Below, piece after piece: positions 38,146-45,419 of a stretch of DNA of 64,000 bases (positions are counted from its first letter, which is position 1; each line of letters opens with the position of its first letter). The position numbers and the translations under genes were made by a program. Source of the DNA: Chromohalobacter canadensis. GTDB lineage: Bacteria; Pseudomonadota; Gammaproteobacteria; Pseudomonadales; Halomonadaceae. Below the pieces are notes generated by a model. The model searched no databases. It was given only the letters and a program-made list of their open reading frames with translations, and was not told the origin of the DNA. The stretch is taken from the NCBI RefSeq assembly GCF_034479555.1, contig NZ_CP140151.1:62001-126000 (forward strand), written 5' to 3'.

Positions 38146-39189
38146 ATGCACACACTCATGCAATGCCTGTGGCGGCTGCGTATGATCGGTGCGGTGCTAT
38201 TGCTGGCGGTGTTGGCCGCCAGCCTGGCCCCACCCACATCGGCGGCTGAGCCCGACGAGGAAATAGGTCAAGCGGTCGGCACGGTGGACGCCGACACCTG
38301 GCGGCAGGTCAAGAGTGGCGAGAACTTCATCGATTCCCGCTATGACTCGACGTATAACCTGATCAACCCCAGCGGTGAGACCTGGCGTCAAATCCGCAAC
38401 GAGTGGGTTTCGCCCGCCGGCCTTATCGCCATCGGCGGCATGCTGACGGTTCTCGTGATTTTCTACCTGGTTGTCGGGCGCAACGACCTCAATCACGAGC
38501 GTACGGGACGCAAGATCCTGCGCTGGACCGCCTTCGAGCGCTCGTTGCACTGGACCGTGGCGACGCTATTCATTGCCCTATCGCTGACCGGCTTGAACCT
38601 GCTGTATGGCAAGTTCGTATTCAGGCATGTCTTCGGCGATGTCTTCTGGGCCAACATGATCATGGGCTCCAAGCTAATCCACAACTACGCGGGGCCCGTC
38701 TTCGGTATCCTGCTCATCGTCATTCTTGCCAAGTGGCTCAAGGTCAACCTGCCCAAGAAGCATGACTGGGAGTGGTTCAAGCAAGGCGGCGGCATGGTTG
38801 GCGACAAGCACCCCGATGCCGGTTTCGCCAATGCTGGCGAAAAGGTCTGGTTCTGGCTGCTCGCCAGCGTCGGCATGCTGGTCGTCGTCAGTGGCTTCGT
38901 GCTCGACTTCCCCATCTTCGGCCAGACCCGCGACAACATGCAGTGGGCCAACATGTTCCACGGCGTGACGTCGTTGATCCTGATGACCGTGGCGCTCGGG
39001 CATATCTATATCGGCACCTTGGGCACCGAGGGCGCGTTGGAAGGCATGGCCACCGGCTATGTCGACGAAACCTGGGCCAAGCAGCACCACAACCTGTGGT
39101 ACGAGGAGGTCAAGGACAACGCCGGCCAGCCTCAGCAAAGCGACCCGCCCGTCGGCGACGACACGGCAACGGCACACCGACCCAATTGA
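38146..39189 (+). CDS. fdhC: Formate dehydrogenase cytochrome b (gamma) subunit
   Basis: A 347-residue membrane cytochrome b556-type subunit. The first hydrophobic stretch ending SLAPPTSAA looks like a signal peptide or anchor. Four core membrane segments follow, with heme-ligand candidate His residues in ERSLHWTVA, KLIHNYAGP, ANMFHGVTS and ALGHIYIGT. It anchors FdhAB at the periplasmic face and feeds electrons to quinone. The ATG at 38146 has AGGAG seven bases upstream; a GTG at 38131 overlapping fdhB is less likely. Confidence 0.9.
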   Translation: MHTLMQCLWRLRMIGAVLLLAVLAASLAPPTSAAEPDEEIGQAVGTVDADTWRQVKSGENFIDSRYDSTYNLINPSGETWRQIRNEWVSPAGLIAIGGMLTVLVIFYLVVGRNDLNHERTGRKILRWTAFERSLHWTVATLFIALSLTGLNLLYGKFVFRHVFGDVFWANMIMGSKLIHNYAGPVFGILLIVILAKWLKVNLPKKHDWEWFKQGGGMVGDKHPDAGFANAGEKVWFWLLASVGMLVVVSGFVLDFPIFGQTRDNMQWANMFHGVTSLILMTVALGHIYIGTLGTEGALEGMATGYVDETWAKQHHNLWYEEVKDNAGQPQQSDPPVGDDTATAHRPN

Positions 39190-39224
39190 ACGCCATCACG
39201 AGCGCTGAAACACCGCAAGCGAGA

Positions 39225-39248
39225 CGACACCGCCCCCGGGCGGTGTCG
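39225..39248 (+). terminator. Terminator after the formate dehydrogenase structural genes
   Basis: Perfect 11-base GC-rich arms CGACACCGCCC (39225-39235) and GGGCGGTGTCG (39238-39248), nearly touching, are followed by CTCTTTG. It lies 35 bases after fdhC and before the DUF1244 gene. Confidence 0.75.
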
Positions 39249-39304
39249 CTCTTTGTTATGCTAATGCCATCTCATGATGACATACCCAGCGAGGAGGCTT
39301 TCCC

Positions 39305-39625
39305 ATGCACAACATCGACACTGCCACGCGCACCGAACTCGAGGCGGCCGCCTTTCGCCAACTACTCGATCACCTCGACGCCAACAAGGACGTGCAGAAT
39401 ATCGACCTGATGATCCTGGCCGACTTCTGCCGCAACTGCCTGTCCAAATGGCTGGTGGCCGCCGCCGAGCAGCGGGGAGTCGAGCTCGACTACGACACGG
39501 CCCGCGAATACGTCTACGGCATGCCCTATAGCGAATGGAAGGAACTCTATCAGGCCCCTGCCACGCCCGAACAACTCGAGGCGCTGGATGCCCGCCAGCA
39601 GCGCAAGAAGGACACCCAGGCATGA
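39305..39625 (+). CDS. DUF1244 family protein
   Basis: A 106-residue DUF1244 protein. The family core is evident: AAFRQLLDHLDANKDVQNIDLMILADFCRNCLSKW, read as two segments, with the Cys pair in FCRNC and the later YGMPYSEWK. Function is unknown; DUF1244 proteins are small helical proteins widespread in proteobacteria. AGGAGG stands about ten bases before the ATG. The stop overlaps the moaB start. Confidence 0.88.
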   Translation: MHNIDTATRTELEAAAFRQLLDHLDANKDVQNIDLMILADFCRNCLSKWLVAAAEQRGVELDYDTAREYVYGMPYSEWKELYQAPATPEQLEALDARQQRKKDTQA

Positions 39626-40146
39626 GCGAGGCCGCCTTCATTCCTCTCAAGATCGCAGTGCTGACCGTCTCTGACACACGCACCGAAGCGACCGACCGGT
39701 CCGGCGATGCCCTGGTCGAACGCCTCAAGAGCGACGGCCACGAGCTGGTCGAAAAGCGTATCGTCGCGGATGACGTCTATCGTATTCGAGCGGTCGTCGC
39801 CCAATGGATTGCCGATGAGGCGGTGCAGGTCATCGTCACCACCGGCGGAACGGGCTTCACCGGACGTGACTCCACCCCCGAGGCGGTCGAGGTGTTGCTC
39901 GACAAGCACATAGAAGGTTTCGGTGAACTGTTTCGCCATCTCTCGTGGCAGGAAATCGGCAGTTCCACCGTGCAGAGCCGCTGCCTCGGCGGCCTGGCCA
40001 ACGCCACCGTGGTGTTCTGCCTCCCCGGCTCCACCGGGGCATGTCGTACCGCCTGGGACGGCATCCTTCACGAACAGCTCGATAGCCGTCACAAACCCTG
40101 CAACTTTGCCAATCTCGTGATCCCCGGGAGAGGTCAGCATGGCTGA
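39622..40146 (+). CDS. moaB: Molybdenum cofactor biosynthesis protein MoaB
   Basis: A 174-residue MoaB/Mog-family enzyme that adenylylates molybdopterin. Motifs: LTVSDTRTEATDRSGD, VIVTTGGTGFTGRDSTPEAV and a C-terminal region with FCLPGSTGACRTAWDGI. The ATG overlaps the preceding stop, and the moeA start overlaps its own end by eight bases. It supplies cofactor for the formate dehydrogenase encoded upstream. Confidence 0.93.
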   Translation: MSEAAFIPLKIAVLTVSDTRTEATDRSGDALVERLKSDGHELVEKRIVADDVYRIRAVVAQWIADEAVQVIVTTGGTGFTGRDSTPEAVEVLLDKHIEGFGELFRHLSWQEIGSSTVQSRCLGGLANATVVFCLPGSTGACRTAWDGILHEQLDSRHKPCNFANLVIPGRGQHG

Positions 40147-41329
40147 GTTACAAAGCGTCGAAAGCGCGCTGGAGGCACTGCTGAAGGACGTGAAGGCGGG
40201 AGAGGTCGAACGAATCGATTGCGAGGCAGCGGCGAGCCGCGTGCTGGCCGAATCGGTCACCGCCCGCCTTGACGTACCGCCCGCCGACAACAGCGCCATG
40301 GATGGCTATGCACTGCGCCAGGCCGATGCCGGCCAGTGGTTGCCCATCAGCCAGCGCATCGCCGCCGGCCACGCGCCCGATTCGCTCGCACCGGGCACCT
40401 GCGCACGTATCTTCACCGGCAGTGAAATTCCGCCGGGCGCCGACACAGTGATCATGCAAGAGCGCGTGGAAGCGCAAGACGCCCAGGCCTATATTCCCGG
40501 CGACATCACGTTGGGCGATAACGTGCGTCGCCGTGGGCGCGACGTACGAGCCGACACCCCACTCCTGGAAGCAGGTACCCGGCTCGAGGCGGCCGCTTTG
40601 GGGCATCTGGCCGGCCAGGGCATCACTCAGGTCGGGGTGTATCGTCGCCCACGCGTGGCGCTACTCTCCACCGGGGACGAGATCATCGAGCCCGGTCAAT
40701 CGCTCGCGCCGGGACAGATCCACAACTCCAACCGCCCCATGCTGTCACGCCTGCTCGAACGTTTCGGCGCCGAGCTGGTCATGCGTAAGCACGTCGCCGA
40801 CGATTTCGCGACAACCCAACGTCTCCTGCGCGAGGCCTCCGAACGCGCCGATGTCATCGTCACCACCGGTGGCGTAAGCGTCGGCGAAGAAGACCACGTC
40901 AAGCACGCGCTGGAATCACTGGGTCAGCTAGATCTCTGGCAGTTGGCCATGCGCCCCGGCAAGCCCCTGGCGCTGGGACGCATCGGTCAGGCGCGGTTAG
41001 TAGGCCTACCCGGAAACCCCGTGTCCTGCTTTGTCGGCGCCTGGGTATACCTCCGCCCCCTCATGGGAGCCCTGCTGGGTTGCCCACGCATGGCCACGCT
41101 ACCTCGCTTGTGGGCGCGTGCCGACTTCGAGACGCGCACCCAGGCACGTCGCCACTACATGCGCGTGAGACTCGAATTCACGCCCGAGGGTGTCGTCGCG
41201 CATGCCTTCGCCGATCAGAACTCGGCTGTGTTGTCCTCCTGCCTGGAGGCCGACGCCCTGGCGGTCGTACCCGAACACACCACCCTCAACGAGGGCGGGC
41301 GTGTGGAATGCCTATGGCTAACGGATTAA
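40139..41329 (+). CDS. moeA: Molybdopterin molybdenumtransferase MoeA
   Basis: A 396-residue MoeA that inserts molybdate into adenylylated molybdopterin. Seen in order: the N-terminal PADNSAMDGYALR block, the EIPPGADTVIMQE segment, the MoaB-like domain with LLSTGDEIIEPGQ and VTTGGVSVGEEDHVK, and the RPGKPLALG and GLPGNPVSC loops, then a small C-terminal domain. Coupled to moaB. Confidence 0.95.
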   Translation: MAELQSVESALEALLKDVKAGEVERIDCEAAASRVLAESVTARLDVPPADNSAMDGYALRQADAGQWLPISQRIAAGHAPDSLAPGTCARIFTGSEIPPGADTVIMQERVEAQDAQAYIPGDITLGDNVRRRGRDVRADTPLLEAGTRLEAAALGHLAGQGITQVGVYRRPRVALLSTGDEIIEPGQSLAPGQIHNSNRPMLSRLLERFGAELVMRKHVADDFATTQRLLREASERADVIVTTGGVSVGEEDHVKHALESLGQLDLWQLAMRPGKPLALGRIGQARLVGLPGNPVSCFVGAWVYLRPLMGALLGCPRMATLPRLWARADFETRTQARRHYMRVRLEFTPEGVVAHAFADQNSAVLSSCLEADALAVVPEHTTLNEGGRVECLWLTD

Positions 41330-41347
41330 TACCACTGAAAACGAGGC

Positions 41348-41902
41348 CTAGTCAGCGCTCAACGCTTTATTGAGCGCCGGCCAGAGGACATGGAAATCGT
41401 GCTCTAGTGTGGGGTAGTCGGTGCGCAACCAGGGAACCAATTCGGCCAGGCGATTGGGACCACTCAAACGACGCCCGAGGCCCGCGATCGCGTGGCAGGT
41501 AAAGTCGAAGTCGGCGTAACGACTCAGCCAGTCGTCTTCGATCAGGGCGGGAATCATCGGCGCCAGGCGATTCGGGGCCGAACCTTGTTTCCCCAGAACT
41601 CGGTAGCAACGCGCGATCAAGGCGGCATCGGCGTGATCGCGCGCCACGAAGTGATCCCACACCAGGTCCAGCGCGATACCCACCACACGCCGCTGAGGGC
41701 GTGGCGCGCGCTCTCGCACGCCACGGATCACGGCATGGTCGTCAACCCAGGCATCCACGCGGCGATGATGGCGAATACCGCGCGCGATATCCGCCGCCCA
41801 ATCGCCGTCAGGATCGCCTTTGACACCATCGGCGATCAAGTTACCGTACAGGAAGGCGTCGTTGCCGCCACGTGCCAGCCAGGCATGTGCAAGAAAGTTC
41901 AT
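41348..41902 (-). CDS. acpH: Acyl carrier protein phosphodiesterase
   Basis: A 184-residue protein of the AcpH family, which removes the 4'-phosphopantetheine arm from acyl carrier protein. The N-terminus MNFLAHAWLA and the HHRRVDAWVDDHAV and DLVWDHFVARD blocks carry the metal-binding His and Asp residues of the HD-like fold. It is read leftward, downstream of the tus genes, and is convergent with moeA. The link to the tus genes may be chance. Confidence 0.88.
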   Translation of the reverse strand: MNFLAHAWLARGGNDAFLYGNLIADGVKGDPDGDWAADIARGIRHHRRVDAWVDDHAVIRGVRERAPRPQRRVVGIALDLVWDHFVARDHADAALIARCYRVLGKQGSAPNRLAPMIPALIEDDWLSRYADFDFTCHAIAGLGRRLSGPNRLAELVPWLRTDYPTLEHDFHVLWPALNKALSAD

Positions 41903-41948
41903 CGAAGGCCTAGAGGTAATGCTTCAAGACAGTCTTTAAAGACAGTTC

Positions 41949-42302
41949 TTAAAGACAGTTGGTTGGTTTGGGCAATCCCGCCAGGCGCGCGCCCACCTTG
42001 GCCGGGCTATCGGGGAACAACCGCATCAAGTGCAGGGAGCGCCCTTTATCGGGCCCCAGCGCCTGGCTGACGGCCTTGACCAAGGGCCGCATCGCCGGGG
42101 CGTTTTCGTAACGCGCATAGAAAGCCCGCAACACCTCGAGAACTTCCCAATGTTCAGACGTCAGTTCTCGGCCTTCCTCGGCGGCCAGCGCCTCGGCCAC
42201 AGCCGGCGTCCAGGCCGTCAGATCGACCACGAACCCCTCGGGGTCGAGCCCGATTTCTCGATCTTCCACCGTGATATAACGTGTCGCTTGTGTGGTCGCC
42301 AT
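41949..42302 (-). CDS. tusE: TusE/DsrC-family sulfur carrier
   Basis: A 117-residue DsrC-family protein. The C-terminal arm ends KPTNCL, with the penultimate Cys (C116) as the expected persulfide carrier. In the Tus relay it passes sulfur from TusBCD to MnmA for 2-thiouridine in tRNA. Only one C-terminal Cys is present, as in TusE and unlike true DsrC with two. No dsrAB is nearby, so a tRNA role is favoured. The start overlaps the tusB stop. Confidence 0.9.
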   Translation of the reverse strand: MATTQATRYITVEDREIGLDPEGFVVDLTAWTPAVAEALAAEEGRELTSEHWEVLEVLRAFYARYENAPAMRPLVKAVSQALGPDKGRSLHLMRLFPDSPAKVGARLAGLPKPTNCL

Positions 42303-42592
42303 CAGAACCAGCTCACCGTGCGTTGTGCGTCCTCAGTCAAGGCGACGAAACCATCCATGTCGACGATGATCACGCGCGCATCGCAGCGCCCCGCCAGACC
42401 GCGCGACTCCAGATCCTCGCGCAGGGCGAACAAGCGCCCTTCCAGTCCGGGAAAATGTTGTACCTGTGCACTTACCGCGCCAAACACGCCATCTTCGATC
42501 AGCATCAACGCATCTTCCTCCCCCATCGCGCGCAATACGTCCTGATGAACGGAACTCGAACTTGGGGCACGATTGAGCAAGTGCAACAACAT
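42302..42592 (-). CDS. tusB: TusB/DsrH-family sulfur relay subunit
   Basis: A 96-residue DsrH-like protein, the small subunit of the TusBCD heterohexamer. MLLHLLNRAP at the start and DALMLIEDGVFGA match the family. It lacks a catalytic Cys, which is normal for TusB. The start at 42592 drops ten doubtful residues from the open frame. It lies between tusC and tusE in a leftward operon D-C-B-E. Confidence 0.82.
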   Translation of the reverse strand: MLLHLLNRAPSSSSVHQDVLRAMGEEDALMLIEDGVFGAVSAQVQHFPGLEGRLFALREDLESRGLAGRCDARVIIVDMDGFVALTEDAQRTVSWF

Positions 42593-42645
42593 TCGCAGGT
42601 GTCTCCTAACAGCGCTATCCAACTGGCGTTCAGTACAGGCAGCGT

Positions 42646-43026
42646 TCAGAAATTGAAGATTTGGCGGTGGCCGGCAAGCACCGTCGAGAGTTCCGACGTC
42701 GGAACTTCAATCACCGGCAAGAGCAGATCGTCGCGGGTTAAACCACGCTCCTCGAGCGACTCGGAATCGATATACAAATGCTCTATATCATACATCTCCA
42801 GCATCTCGAAGGTGCTTTGGGAGCCCTTCTGTCCCAGCGGGCCCGGGCCTTGTCCCTGGAGCAATGCCCAGACGCCGTCCCCCATCAGCAACAACGAGAC
42901 GGACTGGCCGAAAGCCGCACCCACCAATGCTAGATCGAGAGCCTCGCGTAGCCATAAACCGCCGTGCGGCGCATGGCGCAACATCACCAGAAGATCGCCG
43001 TGCGGTACCTCGGTTATCTCGGACAT
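42646..43026 (-). CDS. tusC: TusC/DsrF-family sulfur relay subunit
   Basis: A 126-residue DsrF-like protein with the DsrE/F fold: LVMLRHAPHGGLWLREALDLALVGAAFGQ and LLLMGDGVWALL. A second ATG at 43044 is possible, but the shorter start fits the family. Together with TusD and TusB it would receive sulfur from TusA. It is 18-36 bases after tusD. Confidence 0.85.
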   Translation of the reverse strand: MSEITEVPHGDLLVMLRHAPHGGLWLREALDLALVGAAFGQSVSLLLMGDGVWALLQGQGPGPLGQKGSQSTFEMLEMYDIEHLYIDSESLEERGLTRDDLLLPVIEVPTSELSTVLAGHRQIFNF

Positions 43027-43062
43027 GACAGCTCCCCGTGACATAAATGAGAAACGCCAAAT

Positions 43063-43455
43063 TCAGGGCGCGAAGGTAATCAGCCGCTCGTGCGTCTGGC
43101 CGATGTCGAGCAACTGTCCCAGCCCCGTCAACTCGAAGGGAGGCTCGAGACTCGCCCCGCTCTTGCCATGACGCTCGGCCTCACGGGCATCGAGCAAGCC
43201 ACGACGCAGCGCCGCCGCCACACAGACCTGCAAGGCGGTTCCATGCATGCGCTGCAAGTCGCGCCAGGCATCGACAAGGTGCGGTTCATCCTGCGGCGGC
43301 GCCGCAAGGTGTGCGGCGTTGTGAACCCCGTCGTGATAGAAGAACACCGTGTCGACACGATGCCCCCGCGCAATGGCGGCATGCGCGAAACGCAAGGCAG
43401 AGTGCGCTGCCTGATCGCTGTACGGCCCTCCCAGCACGAGTAACGCGTAACGCAT
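43063..43455 (-). CDS. tusD: TusD/DsrE-family sulfurtransferase subunit
   Basis: A 130-residue DsrE-like protein. The family core YALLVLGGPYSDQAAHSALRF and VFFYHDGVHNA is clear, and the active Cys is C78 in ALQVCVAAALRRGLLD. It accepts persulfide sulfur in the relay to MnmA. First gene of the leftward tusD-C-B-E operon. The region upstream (43456-43821) holds a rightward promoter-terminator unit rather than a protein gene. Confidence 0.88.
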   Translation of the reverse strand: MRYALLVLGGPYSDQAAHSALRFAHAAIARGHRVDTVFFYHDGVHNAAHLAAPPQDEPHLVDAWRDLQRMHGTALQVCVAAALRRGLLDAREAERHGKSGASLEPPFELTGLGQLLDIGQTHERLITFAP

Positions 43456-43557
43456 CGAGAGTCTCCCATCACGGACGTGTTGAATGACGCGATTGTCCTC
43501 GACGTAGCGAGATCAGGCAAATAATGGATAGGTACGCGGCATGGCATCAAACGATCA

Positions 43558-43586
43558 TTGACGCCAATCATGTTAGCGAGTATATT
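43558..43586 (+). promoter_or_regulatory. Strong sigma-70-like promoter with no adjacent ORF
   Basis: TTGACG (43558-43563) and TATATT (43581-43586) are separated by exactly 17 bases. Both elements match the consensus closely. Transcription would begin near 43593 and run into an intrinsic terminator about 80 bases later. Confidence 0.65.
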
Positions 43587-43592
43587 TTTAAC

Positions 43593-43676
43593 AAGCTAAC
43601 GTATAGCACGTCCTTAGCTAGCGATACGATCTGTTGATATCCCCAACCTTGGCCGCCTTCTCAGGCGGCTTTTTTT
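43593..43676 (+). ncRNA. Candidate small RNA, about 84 nt
   Basis: The stretch is bounded by the promoter at 43558-43586 and a textbook intrinsic terminator: GCCGCC (43652-43657), six-base loop, GGCGGC (43664-43669), then seven T residues. It contains no credible ORF and no gene is upstream on this strand. A small GCTA/TAGC hairpin and a GATATC palindrome lie inside. It could be a trans-acting sRNA, or a short leader transcript for the weak ORF downstream. I do not recognise an RNA family. Confidence 0.55.
43652..43676 (+). terminator. Intrinsic terminator of the candidate small RNA
   Basis: Six-base GC stem, six-base loop and a run of seven T residues on the plus strand. Confidence 0.8.
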
Positions 43677-43736
43677 ATGCCGTACCGCAACGGGAAGCGG
43701 CTAATATGAGCGCCGTCACGGTTTGTTCGAATCTTC

Positions 43737-43762
43737 TTTAGCCGTTACGAAATCCGGCTAAA
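43737..43762. repeat. Inverted repeat before the small ORF
   Basis: Perfect eight-base arms TTTAGCCG (43737-43744) and CGGCTAAA (43755-43762) with a ten-base centre, about 60 bases before the small ORF at 43822. No T run follows; an operator is possible. Confidence 0.5.
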
Positions 43763-43821
43763 TTGAAAGTGTATGTGTCGTAATGTACCGGCACACCCAC
43801 TGATTCGTGGAGGTTACGATC

Positions 43822-44106
43822 ATGACCGTTGCCCTGCTTTCCCCGACCAAGCGCTCGCCAGCGACGCTGAAGACGGCCGACAAGGACGTTTCAGCCACGC
43901 TGTCGAGCACCCACTGCGACCGAGCGACTACCTCAGGTCCAAGGCCTCATTGCGAGATAGGCTGTCTGGCACTCCTTCGTCATGACCTGCACCTTCGTCA
44001 TGACATATATGACACCGAGGATCTCGCCAATGCTCGCCGACGCGCGATCTTCTATACCCGCTGGCACGGACTGGCCGAACCCCTGCTGCAATTTTGGAGA
44101 GGATAA
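43822..44106 (+). CDS. Hypothetical small protein
   Basis: A 94-residue ORF with GGAGG eight bases before its ATG. The product is basic, His/Arg-rich in the second half, with a repeated LRHDLHLRHDI segment. That segment is encoded by a 13-base direct repeat (43974-43986 and 43992-44004). I recognise no family. Translation is supported only by the ribosome site and by the gap it fills; it may not be a real gene. Confidence 0.4.
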   Translation: MTVALLSPTKRSPATLKTADKDVSATLSSTHCDRATTSGPRPHCEIGCLALLRHDLHLRHDIYDTEDLANARRRAIFYTRWHGLAEPLLQFWRG

Positions 44107-44121
44107 ACCCTCCCTACACAA

Positions 44122-44151
44122 AAGGCCCGCACCTCTCGGGGCGCGGGCCTT
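44122..44151 (-). terminator. Terminator after the Bax1-family gene
   Basis: Perfect nine-base arms AAGGCCCGC (44122-44130) and GCGGGCCTT (44143-44151). On the minus strand the stem runs into TTTTG, fitting the end of the leftward Bax1-family gene. It may also end the small ORF on the plus strand. Confidence 0.7.
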
Positions 44152-44184
44152 CGACAAACAGGCGCCGCAGCGCCACTAGCCTGA

Positions 44185-44856
44185 TCAATCGTTGGACATG
44201 AAGCCCAGAAGAGACAACAGGCTAACGAACAGGTTGTAGATCGATACGAACAGGGTGATAGTCGCCAAGATGTAGTTGGTTTCCCCTGCGCGATGGATGA
44301 TCTCGCTGGTCTGGTACAGGATCGCAGCCGATGAAAACAGCACGAAGCCAGCGGATACGGCCAGCGCCAGCGCGGTGATGTTAAAGATCATCGCCGCGAC
44401 CATCGCCAGTACCAACACGATCGCCCCGGCGATCATGAAGTTACCCAGGAAGCTGAAATCCTTGCGGGTAATCAAGGCCACGGCCGACAGCCCGATGAAA
44501 GTCGCCCCTGTCATCCCCAGCGCAGTCATCACCAATTGCGGCCCATTGGGCAATGACAGGTAGAGGCTCAACATCGGCCCCAACGTGAACCCCATGAAGC
44601 CTGTGAACGCAAAGATCGACAAGATGCCCGCCGCCGAATTCGCGGTCTTGTGAACCAGGAACATCAAGCCGTAGGCGCCAATCAGGAAGATGAAGATATT
44701 CATCTGCCCGATGCCCATGGCCATCGCGGTTCCCGCCGTCACAGCGGAGAACAACAGCGTCATGGCCAGGAGCATATAGGTGTTACGCAACACCTTGTTA
44801 GTACTGATTTCCGATCGCGTCTGCTGACCGGCAATCTGAGAAGTACGGTGTGCCAT
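44185..44856 (-). CDS. Bax inhibitor-1/YccA family membrane protein
   Basis: A 223-residue integral membrane protein with seven hydrophobic segments from about residue 22 onward. Family signatures include NSAAGILSIFAFTGFMGFTLGP and the C-terminal ATITLFVSIYNLFVSLLSLLG. Relatives (YccA, YbhL) interact with FtsH or act as ion channels; the role here is not determined. It is monocistronic. Confidence 0.93.
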   Translation of the reverse strand: MAHRTSQIAGQQTRSEISTNKVLRNTYMLLAMTLLFSAVTAGTAMAMGIGQMNIFIFLIGAYGLMFLVHKTANSAAGILSIFAFTGFMGFTLGPMLSLYLSLPNGPQLVMTALGMTGATFIGLSAVALITRKDFSFLGNFMIAGAIVLVLAMVAAMIFNITALALAVSAGFVLFSSAAILYQTSEIIHRAGETNYILATITLFVSIYNLFVSLLSLLGFMSND

Positions 44857-44983
44857 GGGATTTCTCTCCTCGGTGGCGCTGAAAACATAAGGTAAGACCT
44901 AGGATGCCCCGCTTGAGTTCCCACTGCAAGATGGATATTCAACGCCCTACCGTTGTTTTAACTCATTGAAAGCACAAAAAGTC

Positions 44984-45011
44984 TTGACGACTCAATGAAT
45001 ACTGGTAGTAT
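44984..45011 (+). promoter_or_regulatory. Promoter of tRNA-Ser(TGA)
   Basis: TTGACG (44984-44989) and TAGTAT (45006-45011) with a 16-base spacer, about 15 bases before the tRNA 5' end. Confidence 0.6.
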
Positions 45012-45026
45012 ACACCGCCGTAAGCC

Positions 45027-45116
45027 GGAGGGATGGCAGAGCGGTTGAATGCACCGGTCTTGAAAACCGGCGAAGGTTTGCGCCTTCCCAGGGTTCGAAT
45101 CCCTGTCCCTCCGCCA
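45027..45116 (+). tRNA. tRNA-Ser (anticodon TGA)
   Basis: A 90-base class II tRNA with encoded CCA. Acceptor arms GGAGGGA and TCCCTCC pair fully. The anticodon loop CTTGAAA has TGA at 45061-45063. A long variable arm and the T-loop GGTTCGAATCC are present. It decodes UCA and related serine codons. Confidence 0.97.
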
Positions 45117-45127
45117 CCACATCCAAG

Positions 45128-45169
45128 CGCCCTGAGGTTTCAGTAACTTACTGGTCTCAGGGCGTTTTT
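45128..45169 (+). terminator. Intrinsic terminator after tRNA-Ser(TGA)
   Basis: Perfect nine-base arms CGCCCTGAG and CTCAGGGCG with a 19-base loop are followed by five T residues. A near copy follows the second tRNA. Confidence 0.85.
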
Positions 45170-45182
45170 CGTATAAAAGCTA

Positions 45183-45210
45183 TTGACGCTTCAGCACACA
45201 CTGGTAATGT
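45183..45210 (+). promoter_or_regulatory. Promoter of tRNA-Ser(CGA)
   Basis: TTGACG (45183-45188) and TAATGT (45205-45210) with a 16-base spacer, a separate promoter for the second tRNA. Confidence 0.6.
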
Positions 45211-45224
45211 ATGCGGCTTAAACT

Positions 45225-45315
45225 GGAGGGATGGCAGAGTGGTTGAATGTACCGGTCTCGAAAACCGGCGTAGGTTAATAGCCTACCCAGGGTTCGAATC
45301 CCTGTCCCTCCGCCA
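45225..45315 (+). tRNA. tRNA-Ser (anticodon CGA)
   Basis: A 91-base class II tRNA with encoded CCA. It shares acceptor, D and T arms with the upstream tRNA-Ser but has CGA at 45259-45261 and a different variable arm. It decodes UCG. Confidence 0.97.
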
Positions 45316-45326
45316 CTACATCCAAG

Positions 45327-45367
45327 CGCCCTGAGATTTCAGTAACTTGCTGGTCTCGGGGCGTTTT
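45327..45367 (+). terminator. Intrinsic terminator after tRNA-Ser(CGA)
   Basis: Arms CGCCCTGAG (45327-45335) and CTCGGGGCG (45355-45363), one G-U pair, then four T residues; nearly identical to the terminator of the first tRNA. Confidence 0.8.
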
Positions 45368-45419
45368 CGTTTCGGGTGTTACATCCCACCGTCGTTACAT
45401 CGCACCATTACAGTGACTA

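Noticed and set aside
41348..43455. Dissimilatory sulfur oxidation (dsr) cluster
   Set aside because: The genes are DsrE/F/H/C relatives, but there is no dsrAB, and the DsrC-like protein has only one C-terminal Cys. This is the Tus relay for tRNA.
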